In this document: positions 12,031-24,119 of the stretch, in pieces
Numbering within the stretch: position 1 is the stretch's first letter
Layout: every line of letters begins with the position of its first letter
Assembly: GCF_000499845.2 (NCBI RefSeq)
Contig: NC_023749.2
Coordinates: 7,608,013 to 7,672,012, forward strand
Reading direction: 5' to 3'
Length of the DNA stretch: 64,000 nt
Origin: Phaseolus vulgaris
Taxonomy: Eukaryota > Streptophyta > Magnoliopsida > Fabales > Fabaceae
Translations under genes and position numbers: made by a program
The notes under the pieces: model-generated
The model's database searches: none
Seen by the model: only the letters and a program-made list of their open reading frames with translations
What the model was told of the DNA's origin: nothing

Positions 12031-13289
12031 AAATGTTACAAAATAAATCAAGTAGTTTTTAAGAAACATCATGACTAAATAAAATGAAAATAATAATAAA
12101 AATAAACAATAAAAAAACATGATCCAAAAAATTATTCAAAACATTATCTAAATAATTTTCCAAAACATTAAAAGAAAAGATAAATTATAAGAAATTTTCA
12201 TATATATAGGATGGGAGGAAAACAACGAATGAAGTGAAAAGTGTGAAAGGAGAAAGGAGAGAGAAGAAAGAGAGACAAAGGAGAATAGGAAAGAGAGGAA
12301 GGGGATTTGGAGCAGGGTAAATAGGAGTGACTATATTGATCCATGTCTAATTATTTAAAGTTCTTGCTTTAATTCTTTTTTTTATTTCATATAATTTGAA
12401 ATATATTTTTTTATAATTAAAAAAAAACATAAAGTAATGATAAAAATAATGTAAAATTAATTATTATTTTTATTTAATGTGTTATGATAAAAGAGAGTTA
12501 TCTTCTTGAAAGTGTTAAAGAATAAGTCATAAAATTTAGCAGAAGTTGAATATGTATGTTGATCAGTGAAATGGAGTCTTATGGTTGCAGGTCAAGTCAT
12601 AGGCCCTCATTATTTGCATTGTGTATTAAGTTTAATAAGGCTGATATTTAAGGCTTACAAATACCTCTCTTTTTTCATATTTTTTCTTTGATATGAATAT
12701 GTTGTACGAGTAGGAGTAGAACCTACTCAATAAGAGTTCTTCAAACAAATTTCTGGAGATCTTCTATAGAACATTCACTCATGGAGAACTTAGTTATAAA
12801 ATATATGGATAGTTCTCTATCTTAATATATAACTCTTATTATTGCAAAACTTATATATTTTTGGAATATATTATGAATAATTACTAAAAGTGTAAAATGT
12901 TGATTTATATCAATTAAGTTATGTTATGATTAATGTTTTCTCTAAGAAAATTTTATTACATAAAAAATTACACTCCCAAATTCTAATTAAACAAAAATTA
13001 TTTATATAATAGTGGGTGCCACAAGACACACTTTAAGTTTGACATATCCATTATTAAAAACTTTTTTCAAAACTTTTTTTGTTTGCAAAACTCTCCTTTT
13101 TAATCAGATGGAGAATATTAACATGCAATCCTAAGGGATGAAAATATTTTACTCAAGTTTTTTTGTGCTAATTCGTCTATAAATAGCATACTATGTCTAC
13201 TTCCCCGATCAACTGATCAAATTTCATTAAGCAGACTAATATTGTAAAGATACAAACAGGTAATATTTGGACTACAATCACTCTTGGCT
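12031..13289. other. AT-rich intergenic DNA, no gene seen
   Basis: Contains a purine-rich GA tract at about 12225-12315 and poly-A/T runs. I found no reading frame with family resemblance. The last few hundred bases may be decayed 5' parts of the hAT transposase that follows. Confidence 0.6.
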
Positions 13290-14719
13290 AAAATCTAGTC
13301 CAATATATAACGGATAATACAATTGTATGTAAGGCAACAAGTATGCTCATAGAATTAGAATTTCCTTCAATCTATTGGACTCGTTTTGTAGTTCACACCT
13401 TGAATCTTGCATTGAAAAATATTTGTGCAACAAAAAATACCAAAAGAAATAGTGATACTTATCAATAATGTTCTTGTATTTCACAAATTGATGATGATGC
13501 TACATTTCTTAAAAACTTTATTATGGGTCACTCTATGAGATTATCAATGTTTAATAACTCCAACTCATTGAAGTTGTTTTATAATGTTCGAACAAGATTT
13601 GTTTCAACCATAGTTATGATAAAAAGGTTTAGAAGTTTGAAAAAAAAAGGCTCAAAGGGATGATTATTAGTGATGAATGGTCTTCTAACAAAAATGATAA
13701 TGTGTTTAGTGCACATTTTGTGAAAGAAAATTTGTTAACTAATAATTTGTGGATGAATGTTGATTACATACTTTATTTTATTGCCCCTATTTATGATGTT
13801 AAAAAAAAAATAGACGCGAATATGACTACTCTTCACTTAGTAACAAAATTCAATTATTGAAATTGAGAAAGGTCATATGCCAACATATAAAGAGAGAAGT
13901 TTAACATTTATCATTTTTGGAGGTAGTAAAACATAATATTAATTTATTGTTGGATTAAGAGTAACATATCTCTTTATTGTCTTGCTCGTTCTTTAAATTC
14001 AAGGTAATACATTCTATAGTTAAATTATTTTATAATTATATTTTGTTGTGTACATATTATATATAATATCGTAAATTTATAATATTATGTTAATTTATGT
14101 TTATATATTTGTAATGTAGATATTATAATCATGAATGGTTTAATTAAGATTCACAAAGACTTGACCCACATCAAGATGTGGAACTTACTCATGAAAGGAA
14201 GAAATGTTCTAAGAGATACTTTGCTTATGCGAATGTAAGAAGACAAATAAATATAAAGTTTGCAAACTTTTTACATGGAAGAGAAGATTTTGCTGATGTT
14301 GACTCTTGAAGGGATAAGGGTAAAATAGATGCAAAATCATGGTGGATTGCTCATGAAGCTCATGCACTAATATTTCAGAAGATAACTCTTAAACTACTTG
14401 GACTACCATGTTCTTTTTCTTGTTATGAAAAGAATTGGAGTAGTTACTCTTTTATACATTACTTGAATTATTTTTTGCTGATAAAAAATACATTCTTTGA
14501 AAAGAAATAAGATGACACCTAAAAAGATGAATGATAGTATTTGTCCATAGGAATCTTCGTCTTCTCTAAAGAAACTTCTCAAGATACAAAAAAGAGAAAA
14601 CTAAATCATGAAATATTATAGAAGATGATTTTTCATTGAATGATAATGAAATTCTTAGCTTATCTATTGATGAACCAAAATTAGAAGTTGTATTTTTTAA
14701 TAAAGATGAACAAATATAA
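13290..14719 (+). pseudogene. hAT-family transposase relic (DUF659 and C-terminal dimerisation domains)
   Basis: Fragments in shifting frames match the order of plant hAT-like transposases. First comes Y-I-T-D-N with C-K-A-T-S-M-L-I-E-L-E-F-P-S-I-Y-W and V-V-H-T-L-N-L-A-L-K (DUF659-type part, about 13300-13430). Next is N-F-I-M-G-H-S-M-R-L with T-R-F-V-S-T-I-V-M (13510-13630), then I-I-S-D-E-W-S-S in the longest open piece (13660-13860). The C-terminal dimerisation domain follows, with S-W-W-I-A-H-E-A-H-A and C-Y-E-K-N-W-S (14330-14440). Stops and frameshifts (for example near 13460, 13650, 13860 and 14310) show it is dead. Terminal inverted repeats and target duplications were not located. 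Confidence 0.8.
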
Positions 14720-14807
14720 AGTCAAATATTATGATTCACATAAGTTTATCTTTTGTTAAACTTTTTTTTATAAATCTTTTTTTTTATACTATGAAGTATA
14801 TTAGTAT

Positions 14808-14868
14808 ATATATATATATATTTATATTTGTATATATCTATCTATCTATATATATATATATATATTTG
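14808..14868. repeat. AT/ATCT microsatellite
   Basis: Interrupted TA and TATC dinucleotide/tetranucleotide runs just upstream of the CACTA element. Confidence 0.8.
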
Positions 14869-15569
14869 TATCCCGTGTGCCATGATTTTCAATTTGTTTT
14901 CGTGTCGCAATTTCGTATCATGTATATGTTTCATAGGTTATTATTATTCTACATTATTCCTAGGATAAATGATGTGAACGTAGTCATTTCACTACAAGAA
15001 AAACTTGATTTAGCTTCCAAATTTTTGCGTGGGCCATTTGTGGACGCTACTCTCGTCGGCCAAAATGAGTAAAAGCCCACGCAAGATTTACATTGGACGC
15101 AAAACAGACGCATATATTGATTTAATTTTTTTTTTGCGTCGGCCGTGGCCCACGCATAGGCGTCGGTTTTGCGTCGGCTGCGGCCCACGCATATGCGTCC
15201 GTTTTGCGTTACCCACAGAACCCACGCATATGCGTCCGCTATAGCCCACGCATATTTAGAATTTTAAAATTTAAATATTTTTAATGTATAATAAATATTT
15301 TAATATTTAATTCTTTATTATATTTATTTTAGAATTATTTCTTTAATGTTATAATAAATTATTTAATTTATCAATTTTGAATATAAATTAATTAAATTAG
15401 ATTTATTAAATTAAATAAGCGTTTGATTTAAAATTAATTGAGTAAAATAAAATATATATTTAAATTATTTAAATGTTATATAAAATATTTTTTTATTTTA
15501 AATTTATTTTATTTATATATTTTCATAACTATTTTATTTTTGAAATTATTATATAAATTAGTTAAATTA

Positions 15570-15945
15570 AATTTATTAAATTGATGATAATAATATTAAA
15601 TTTATTAAATATTTAATATTAATACTAATAATATTAATAATATGTATAATATGTATAATAATATTAATAATATTTATAATAATATTAATAATAATGTTAA
15701 TTATAATATTAATTATAATGTTAATAATAATGTTAATAATAATATTAATAATAATGTTAATAATAATATTAATAATAATGTTAATAATAATGTTAATAAT
15801 AATATTAATAATAATGTTAATAATAATTTAATAATAATGTTAATAATAATTTAATAATATGAGTATAATTTATTTTATTATTATTAATAATAATTATATT
15901 AATATGTATAAATTATATTAATAATAAGTATAATAAAAATGATAA
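15570..15945. repeat. Imperfect (AAT/ATT)-rich array inside the CACTA element
   Basis: About 375 bp dominated by TTAATAATAATG and TTAATAATAATA units. The plus-strand frame here translates to an Asn/Val repeat and is not a gene. Confidence 0.85.
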
Positions 15946-15954
15946 TATGATCAA

Positions 15955-16080
15955 AGAATTTGGCTGGTCTAGTTGTTAATGCTTCCTTCGAATCCTGGCT
16001 GCTGCTGTAGTTTCCTTGGAATATTAATTGTGTGGGCTTGGTTCGATTCCTATCCAGTGCAGAATGTTTCCAACAACAAT
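15955..16080 (+). repeat. tRNA-like (pol III box) segment, possible SINE fragment
   Basis: TGGCTGGTCTAGTTGTTAAT (about 15960) resembles a pol III A box. GGTTCGATTCC (about 16040) is a perfect B-box consensus, and a second B-box-like TTCGAATCC lies near 15987. The A-to-B spacing is longer than in most tRNAs, and no cloverleaf or poly-A tail is obvious. It is best described as a tRNA-derived SINE remnant inside the CACTA element. Confidence 0.35.
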
Positions 16081-16172
16081 AAAAAATATAAATAATAATG
16101 AGAAAATTAAAAATAAATTTTTGTAATTATGCGTTGGATAGGCCTACGCAAAATCATTTTCTTGTAGTGTTT

Positions 16173-16884
16173 ACTTGTATGGTTGATAAAACCTGGTTAA
16201 TATAAATACTAGTTCGGTTCCTGCAATAATGAAATACCATCTTATTAAAACAATACTTGTTCAACAGAATATTATGTTGAATATGTGCATAGAAAAAAAT
16301 ATAAATATGTTATGCAATGTTTAGTTGATCTGATCTTAACCGCGAGTAAACCTATTCTGCAGTTCATATTTTTCTGGCAATTGGGTTTTGGTTTGGCATA
16401 TTTAAACTATTGCTGATTGGCTGATTGATAATCTGCAACGTGTGTGAATGAGAGGAAGGGCCTAGTTTCTGACTTGGTGACAAACAACACATAAGATATT
16501 GAATATGATTGGAAAGAAACAAGTAGAAAGGAATAGAACAAACATCATGTTACAACTATATAATATATAAAAGTTTAGTCTCAAGTAGCCATTTTGATTT
16601 TTCTGCCGGCTTCTTACGCATTTATGCATGTTGACAAACTCTGATAACGTTTTTAGTCAAATGACCTTCATCTCTAATGTCATATTTATTTGGAGGCTAG
16701 CTAAGTAATTCATTCATTGATTATAGTCATAATACCCTTTAGCAATGAATGACTCAATTCATATGAATCAAGCTCAAGCTCAAGAGTGATCTAATTTATC
16801 ACTTGGATTTTGCATCCTCTTCTTTTGTTTCCCTACATTTTTGTTTGTAATATATTATACTAGTAACTACGCAGAATTTTCTTC
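16173..16884 (+). promoter_or_regulatory. Upstream region of the LysM receptor gene
   Basis: 712 bp between the CACTA element and the receptor start. It holds an inverted W-box core (TTGACT on the minus strand, 16660-16655), the kind bound by WRKY factors in defence genes, and a TATA-like TATATTATAC near 16850. The regulatory role is inferred. The CACTA insertion therefore sits about 0.7 kb upstream of the start codon. Confidence 0.4.
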
Positions 16885-18777
16885 ATGGGAAGTCTTGTAC
16901 TTGTCCACAAGATTATGGTTCATGTTTGGTTTGCTGCTTGGATTTGCTTAGGTGTGTGCTCAGCTTACGACCAAAATAATTGTATTTCAAATGAAGTTGG
17001 GCTAGGGACAAGGTACAGCTGCAAGTCAACGCAGGATTCATGCCAAACATTCTTGGTGTATAGAGCTAACAAAAATTTCAATACCATTTCTAATGTCTCA
17101 AAGCTCTTCAACAAGAGCTCTGATGAGGTGCTTCTAAAGAACAACCTCACATCTTCCTCTTTGTCCCGTGTACTCAAACAAGGTAAGGAGGTGCTTATTC
17201 CTGTTAATTGCACCTGCTCTGGCACGTATTATCAAACCAGTTTAAGCTATAAAGTCCTTGACAACACAACATTTTCCGAGATTGCTTGTGGTGTTTTTGA
17301 AGGGCTGCTCAGTCGTCTCACACTGGCTGAGGAAAACCTGTCACAAGGTAATAACCCAGAAGCAGGTGCTGAGCTTCATGTGCCTCTCATATGTGCTTGT
17401 CCTGACAGTGAGAATTCCACCTGGAGCAAGAAGGTGAAGTACCTTGTCACGTACCCTCTTATAAGGGGAGACGAACCTGTCAAATTGAGTGAAAAATTTC
17501 AAATCTCACCAGAAGAGTTTTATAAAGTCAATGAGTTGAATTCCCTGTCAACTGTTTATCCTAACACAGTTGTTATAGTTCCATTAGAGGATGGTCCAAT
17601 CAGAATACTGGATATTCCTGACTCTCCTTCTCCACCTCCAGGTTTTCTTCCTACAAATCCAGTGGGTAAGACACAAGAATACACACAACCATCAAATTTT
17701 TACATTGCAGGATCTGTTATTGGATTTTTGTTGCTCATAATATTGCTTGCAAGCGGATTTTACATAAAGAGACTGAGGAAAAGTGATGTTGTCCATTCCT
17801 TCAGTCTGACCAACTCCCTCACTTTGGGGTCACCAACTAGAAGCTCTCCGATATCTACACAAACGACTAAAAGCAATACAACTTGGTGCCTGTCCCCGGA
17901 TCTTCTTGTTGGAATAAAGTACTACTTACTCAATTACACCATAGAGGAGCTCCAGAAGGGAACCAAGAATTTCAGTCAAGAAAACAACATCAGTGGCGAA
18001 GGAGACTTTGTCTACAAGGGAACAGTCAATGATCTTGAGGTGATGGTAAAGAGGATGAGGTTGGAAGACACACGCCAGGTGATTGATTTACATTCTAAAA
18101 TGAACCACATTAATATTGTGAACTTGATTGGTGTTTGTTATGGTGAGAGCAATGATTCATGGTCTTATTTAGTCTTTGAGTTGCCTAAGAATGGAAGCTT
18201 GAGGGACTGCTTATCTGATCGATGCAATCCGCTAAATTGGTACAAACGGACACAAATAGCCTTTGATATTGCGACATGTCTCTACTATTTACATTGCTGT
18301 TCTTTTCCTTCCTATGCTCACATGAATGTCAGTAGTAGAAACATATTCATAACGGCCAACTGTAGGGGTAAACTGGCAGATGTTGGAAGAGCATTGGCAG
18401 CCACTGCCACACTCACCAAAAGCAATGATAGTATGGAGATTCCCAAAGGATTGGTGGCACCAGAGTTCCTCTCACATGGCTCAGTTTCTGAAAAGGTTGA
18501 CATTTTTGCATTTGGGGTTGTGTTGCTTGAGCTGATCTCAGGGAGGGACAACTTTGATGGAAAACCAATAAAAGATTCCCTGAGATTCTTGTTGGGGGAG
18601 GCAAGTGAAGGTGGTTGTTTTGAAGGGTTAAGAAGTTTCATGGATCCTAATCTGAAGGATTACTCTCTTCCAGAGGCTTTATGTTTGTCTTTTCTAGCAA
18701 AGGATTGTGTGGCAGATGATCCCCTGCATAGGCCAAGTATGGATGATATCATGAAAGTCCTTGCAAAAATGGTTTAG
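16885..18777 (+). CDS. LysM receptor-like pseudokinase (LYR clade, LYK4/LYK5-like)
   Basis: 630 aa in one exon, the intronless form typical of the LYR (NFR5/LYK4/LYK5) clade. Residues 1-26 are a signal peptide. The ectodomain (27-265) has three LysM-like units separated by the CxC motifs C109-T-C111 and C170-A-C172. A transmembrane helix lies at about 272-294, and a kinase-like domain at about 352-628. The kinase looks inactive: the glycine loop is degenerate (G-E-G-D-F-V, 371-376), HRD is replaced by H-M-N (479-481) and DFG by D-V-G (499-501). The ATP-lysine (K389) and the A-P-E motif (525-527) remain. Such proteins bind chitin-type or lipochito-oligosaccharide ligands at the plasma membrane and signal through an active LYK partner such as CERK1. 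The start at 16885 precedes a hydrophobic leader. The exact orthologue is not settled; LYK2 is an alternative. Confidence 0.93.
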   Translation: MGSLVLVHKIMVHVWFAAWICLGVCSAYDQNNCISNEVGLGTRYSCKSTQDSCQTFLVYRANKNFNTISNVSKLFNKSSDEVLLKNNLTSSSLSRVLKQGKEVLIPVNCTCSGTYYQTSLSYKVLDNTTFSEIACGVFEGLLSRLTLAEENLSQGNNPEAGAELHVPLICACPDSENSTWSKKVKYLVTYPLIRGDEPVKLSEKFQISPEEFYKVNELNSLSTVYPNTVVIVPLEDGPIRILDIPDSPSPPPGFLPTNPVGKTQEYTQPSNFYIAGSVIGFLLLIILLASGFYIKRLRKSDVVHSFSLTNSLTLGSPTRSSPISTQTTKSNTTWCLSPDLLVGIKYYLLNYTIEELQKGTKNFSQENNISGEGDFVYKGTVNDLEVMVKRMRLEDTRQVIDLHSKMNHINIVNLIGVCYGESNDSWSYLVFELPKNGSLRDCLSDRCNPLNWYKRTQIAFDIATCLYYLHCCSFPSYAHMNVSSRNIFITANCRGKLADVGRALAATATLTKSNDSMEIPKGLVAPEFLSHGSVSEKVDIFAFGVVLLELISGRDNFDGKPIKDSLRFLLGEASEGGCFEGLRSFMDPNLKDYSLPEALCLSFLAKDCVADDPLHRPSMDDIMKVLAKMV

Positions 18778-20543
18778 CCAAAATATGTGCTAAGCTGGTA
18801 ATTATGAAATGTGAGAAATGTTATATTTATTATATTACCTCATTAGTTTTGTCTGCTACTTACTTGCCCCTCTTGTTTGTAGTTATTAAATATGCAAGGA
18901 ATTGCTCAGTATGTAAAGTAAATAATCAAATGATTTTGTTGTCATTTCTCAATTGGCTTTCAGTTATGTCACCAATCTCTGTCCTTCAACACAGATGAAT
19001 GATCACCTGAGCACTTGGTCTTTGGAGGATATTCCAAAAGCAGATGCCATTATTTGAAATATTCAAATTACCTTTAACTTTTGGAAGATTCTAAAATAAG
19101 GGGTATTCTATAAGTAAAAGGTGATTTTGGAATAAGAAAACCAAAAAATTAAAAAACCATTTTAGAATAAGTAACACATTTTTTACTTCTGAAATGGTGG
19201 TGAATCTAGAATTCATAAAATATGTTCTTGAAATATTTTAGATTTAGAAATCCAGAAGTAATTTTTAAAAAGGGTAAAACAGTATTTCCAAAAACTGATA
19301 GGGTGCAGAGAGAAATTTGTTGGGGTGCAGAAAGAAATACCCAGCAAGAAATACACCAGTTCTGACACCAAGCCCAACCACACTGGCCACGTTTTATTTC
19401 GGCCTCAATTTAAAAACTGGATTGACTTCGAGTACATTTCGCTTTTGCTACCTGCATTCCTATAATTACTAACTACACCCCAAGATTTTTAAAATATTCA
19501 TTCTACTCTTCCTCATGGTAACTTCCACATTACTTGGCTTTCTAGAATTATCATAACATAAAAAATTTAAAATAAAATTTTCAGAATAAAATCTATAGTA
19601 TAAGATTTTCAGAATATATGAGATAGTTTCATATTTTTTAAACGAGCATAACAAACTTTTTGAATCATGAGATGTTTATAACAAACTTTTTGGAATAAGC
19701 TTTCCACCAAACCTAATATTTTTTCTCTCTTTTTCTCTTCTTCTTCCTCTGGAAGAGTGCAGTGGAGAACAAAGGTATAGTTGGAGGTATCATAAAAGAA
19801 AACACAGTAACTACTTTTTTTTCTCTTCTTCTCCTCTCGAAGAGTGCAATGGAGAAGGAAGGTGTAGTTGGAGGTACAACATAGAAAGAAAACACACTGA
19901 GGACAATGACTATAAATGCAGCGATGTAATGTAAGATAATGAAGGTATTTTAGTCTCTTTTGCCGTTAGTGTGAGAGTGCAAGTAGTAATTATGAGATGC
20001 AAGAAGAAAAACCGTCAATTTTGATAGTTTTAGAAAGTACATCATATAACATTTATTTGACTTTATTATACTTGTTGGATTATTAAAAACAGTATTTTGT
20101 TAAAAATATTGATAACTTAATAATCGACATGAGTTATATCAGTATAATTTATGATAATTAATCAAAATAAAAAGACAAATGTTCTTAACCTTTCAAATTA
20201 AAATGTAAGCACTACCAAACTCTTAGTCCTAAATAAACATCACAAGAAAAATGAAAATTAAATTGAAAACGTATTGCCCTAAATAAACATTGAAAAATAA
20301 CAATACTGCATGAGAAAAATCACTCTCCGACCAAAATTTCAAATCACATTAATCTGATAATTTATTCACAAGAGGTTTTTTTTATGAGATCTTCACCTAG
20401 GTGTAGGTGAGGCAAAAATTTGATGTAAAAGAATTAAAGCACCCAAATGCTCCTTTACAAATATAATTAATTCTTTTCCTGAAAAAAGAAAAAAATCTGA
20501 TAATTTATATGTGTATAAATGTCCTCGTCAATGCCTTGAAACA
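18778..20543. other. Intergenic region between the LysM receptor and carbonic anhydrase genes
   Basis: The first 200-300 bp are the likely 3' UTR of the receptor. Beyond that no gene is seen. At about 19680-19895 a segment with CTTCTTC-TCTCGAAGAGTGCA and GTGTAGTTGGAGGTA is duplicated in tandem (period about 100 bp). The remainder is AT-rich and includes the 3' flank of the convergent carbonic anhydrase gene. Confidence 0.6.
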
Positions 20544-22457
20544 CTAGTGTCTATCTCCGGGGTCATTGAGCTGCACTACGCGGTTGTTTAATTCCTGCAA
20601 TGGTCTTGCATTGGACCTTGAGTCCTGCAAATTAAGTACAGGTAAACTTTAAAACATAACCATCATGTAGCTCCATCTTCCAGCAACTTTATAATATGAC
20701 ATTCTAAAATTTAGTAACAAAACATGAAAAAGTTGATAACGATACTTCTCAACAATATATATGTTACTAATTTCTTTAACTGAAAAAACTGCTATATGAG
20801 TTTGACTGCTATACCTTAACATTTTGATCTGTCTTATATGAGTTTGACTACCAACACAATCATCATTTTTATAACTGATGACAGAATCTAAATAGTATAC
20901 TTGCATATATATATATATATAATATGTGTGTGTGAAAAACTATAGTTACTTACATCTTCAACGGCCTCTTGAAGCAATTTGATTTGTTCCTGGGAAATGG
21001 ATCTTACCTGATGAAAAACAAAGATTGAGTAGAGTATATAGAATTTGAAGGAAAGTAAGGAAAAATGATAGCAAAATTAGTTAGAAAATTGACCTCTCTT
21101 AGCACGGTCCAAATAACATTCTCAGAGCATGGAGGAGTAGTGAGAGAACCAGTATATCTGTAATACAATGACACGCTCGAGCCTTCTTTAACCATACTAG
21201 GATCCACTTCAGCCACTTCCTCTTCTGCTCCCGTGTGATCAGAAATGGCCTTTAAGCCTTTCGATAACTAGAAAAGATGTAAAAGGTATATATAAGAAAT
21301 TTAGGGTCAGCATAATAGACATCTTTAATTAATTAATATGTACCAATGACACAAAAGGATCTTCTCTTCCAGCCCTGTATATTATTCCAAGCACTGCATA
21401 TTCTCCTGATGGAGTTTGGTGCACCATGTGTAACTCTAGATCCAACCTGAAAGTTAGAGATATTTGTAAGGTTTAATTAATTTATGAGGGTGAGTAAATC
21501 TTTCTGGTGAATGTTTGAAGAATAAAACTAATGTGTATATGTATATATATTTGGACGTAGATCAGAATCATACCTTGTGCCATCTATGGCATGTTCAGAG
21601 GGAGAATGCCAATGGGACTGAATAAGATCATACTTAGTTCCATTAATTTCTATATTGCTTTTGCCTCCAACCCATTTCACCTATTCACAAAGAATTACTT
21701 TTAACCAAAATTGGTAAAGGGTCAACACAGAAATTATTATGAGTACAAAAATGATAATGCTTAATTGCATAATAACTCAGTGACAAACATAATTAAATAT
21801 TCTGGTATTGACCAACCTTGATATCGTGGCCCCTATTTACAAGAACTACTTTGGATGGTTTATAATTGATCTTAAGTTCTCCCAAATTGTTTACTTTTTG
21901 AACACCATTCAAGAAATTAATCGGGGATTGCATGGATCCCTTTTTGCATAGATTCCATTCGGGTTCTATGTCTCCCCAGTTTTCTGGTCCCGACTTGCTC
22001 TTCATATCATAAGTAAACTCCTTCTCGTTCTCTGAATGTGCCATCAAACAATAAATCAATTAACATTTGAAAAATCTTACCAAAAGGTTTAATCTGATGA
22101 AAAGAAACTGCTTTTAGACCTCTATAATGTTTCTTTTACGTTCCTGTAAGAAGGGGACTATCGGACCAATCCAAACCTAAAAGCTTCTTTACATTCTGCC
22201 CTATATTTTGGTAACCCTAGAACTAGGTAGCAGTCAGTTCAATCTATCAGAAACCCAGTAATAATGTGTGTTTTATGTGTGTACTATTTCAATTTGTTTT
22301 TATTTTTTGATGCATGCATGCAATATTAAGAATATGAAAGTAATTAAACAAACAAAAGATGCTCACCAACTTCTTCAGACATTGTTATTGGACATGACAA
22401 CAAAACAAGTGCTGTTAGTAAACTGCAAATCAAAGCCTGCTTGGTAAGATTTTCCAT
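20544..22457 (-). CDS. Alpha-type carbonic anhydrase, secreted
   Basis: Seven exons on the minus strand: 22457-22367, 22031-21817, 21680-21574, 21446-21344, 21267-21094, 21007-20954 and 20624-20544. All borders are GT-AG, phases agree, and the CDS is 825 nt (274 aa), the usual length for plant alpha carbonic anhydrases. The enzyme hydrates CO2 to bicarbonate. Residues 1 to about 26 form a signal peptide, so it should act in the secretory path, apoplast or plastid. The zinc ligands are present as H125-W-H127 and H144 (E-L-H-M-V-H), with H99 as the likely proton-shuttle residue. G-S-L-T-T-P-P-C (212-219) contains the active-site Thr and one of the two Cys (C59, C219) expected to form a disulfide. 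The Met at 22457 is chosen because a TATA-like element lies about 90 bp upstream and the longer frame has no ATG. It resembles the ACA7/nectarin-3 group, but the exact member is uncertain. Confidence 0.95.
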
Positions 22458-22540
22458 TTGACTCAACACCTCAGAGCTTTTGCTATGATATTTGATCGAT
22501 GTAATTGTATGTGGAATGATGCAGAAAAGGAATAGAAGCG

Positions 22541-22556
22541 TGCTATATTTATTGAC
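22541..22556 (-). promoter_or_regulatory. TATA-like box of the carbonic anhydrase gene
   Basis: Minus strand reads CAATAAATATAGCA about 90 bp upstream of the chosen start codon, a plausible core promoter position. Confidence 0.5.
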
Positions 22557-22557
22557 A

Positions 22558-24110
22558 ATCACAGGTTACGAAAGTTAATTTAGAAACTGGAAATATATAG
22601 AAAGGGTCAAGGATATTTAAATGTGAAAAAACCATTACTTTGACGTCAATGAGACACTTTCATCTTTAGCATTGTGTCTTAGCATTTTTAGAATTTGCCA
22701 TTTTCTACCAACCATATGTGTGGTTTAAACGTGGAGGTTGGTAGAAGCTCGTGTTGTGTCCTTAATTGAGGAGAATGTTGTGCTTCAGTGAATTAATTTC
22801 CAAAAATATGCTTTTTCTGGAAAAATGAAGACGTAATTGGCTCACAGTTCATCACAGAATGGAAAACAAATCGAAATCCGTAAAAGTTAAAACCAATCGT
22901 ATCAAGCAATAGGAACCCTGCATGTTATTGACTGAAAAACTGCGTGAAGTGCTCTTAATCTCTCATACTCATGGTTGAGATTTCTAAGATGAGTTTATAA
23001 TTTGAATAAAATAAAATAACTACAATGTTTTTAAAAGGGAGATAGTAACAGTGTTTGTTTGTTTTTTTTTTTTTATAGTTTAAGCTATATTATTATCTTG
23101 TTCTTTTGGTACATATATACTTTTACATATATATTTTTAGAGTTATGAGATATTTTGACAACAGTTTTCCATCCAACAATTACAATAAATATTAATATTT
23201 ATAATAAAAAAATCAAAAAAAAATCTACTACATACAAACTACAAAAAGTTATAATTTATTTAAAATTAACAAAATTTAGAATTTTTATAAATAGTTAAAA
23301 TTTAATATTATTAGGTTACTGGGTAAAATACTTTTTCAAATAAACATTTTCGTACTTTTAAGATAGTGAAGAAAAATAAGAAGGATAAATTGAGCAATAG
23401 AAAGAACCTTATATATTATAAAGAGCACTCGGATATTAGAAAAATTCAGAGATAACGTCGTATTATTAGAAACATTTCTCTATTAGAATTAGAATTAGAA
23501 TTGGCTAGACGGACACACAAAGTATTTATAATATTTATAATAAATATAATATCTGAAATTATTATAATAATATTGAATAAGTTTGAACATTTATTAAATT
23601 CATTATTTTTTTTATCATTTATGAATATTATTAACAAACTGTCGTAAAAAAGAGAATGAACTCCATTAAATGAGTGGAAAAAAATATTTAATCACTGTTC
23701 AAACAAACTTTATGAACATATTATCATCATCATTATTTTTTTTGATGATGATTATTATTAATATTATTATTATTAATACTATTTTTATTTTTGTCAAACA
23801 ATAATAATATTAATAATATTCATAAGAAAAAATATTAACTATTGATAAGAAAATATTATATAAGTAAATAATTTTTTACTAAAAAATAATTATTAAATAA
23901 TCTAATTCAATTGGTTGAATTATTAGTTAGTTGATGTAAAAACTATGAAAATTTTTATTATTACCTAATAATAATTATTTATGAATTTAGTTTAGTAGAT
24001 AAATTAAGATTTATGTACGGTACAAATAAACTCTGAACTTTTCCTTCTCTGACTCTTAAACCTTGAACTTGGTGTAAAAAGTTACAGGTGATGTTCGGAA
24101 GTTCTATTGT
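22558..24110. other. AT-rich intergenic DNA
   Basis: The first few hundred bases are the carbonic anhydrase upstream region. From about 23050 there are long poly-A/T and ATT-type microsatellite stretches (for example 23735-23820) and no gene. Confidence 0.6.
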
Positions 24111-24119
24111 TAAGATTCT

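Larger units (their letters stand above)
14990..16169. mobile_element. Non-autonomous CACTA (En/Spm) transposon, 1180 bp
   Basis: The 5' end is CACTACAAGAAAA at 14990 and the 3' end is TTTTCTTGTAGTG ending at 16169, a perfect 13-bp inverted terminal repeat. It is flanked by a 3-bp TTT duplication (14987-14989 and 16170-16172), the size expected for CACTA elements. The subterminal zones are GC-rich and carry repeated GCCCACGCA-type motifs, including the 12-bp palindrome ACGCATATGCGT twice (15187-15198 and 15224-15235), as expected of transposase-binding sites. The interior has no transposase; it is AT-rich with a trinucleotide-like array and a small tRNA-like segment. It would depend on an autonomous relative for movement. 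Confidence 0.92.

Noticed and set aside
15642..15854. Asn/Val-rich reading frame
   Set aside because: Translation of a trinucleotide-like repeat array inside the CACTA element.
16038..16048. tRNA gene suggested by GGTTCGATTCC
   Set aside because: No acceptor stem or cloverleaf can be formed around it by eye; kept only as a tRNA-like fragment.
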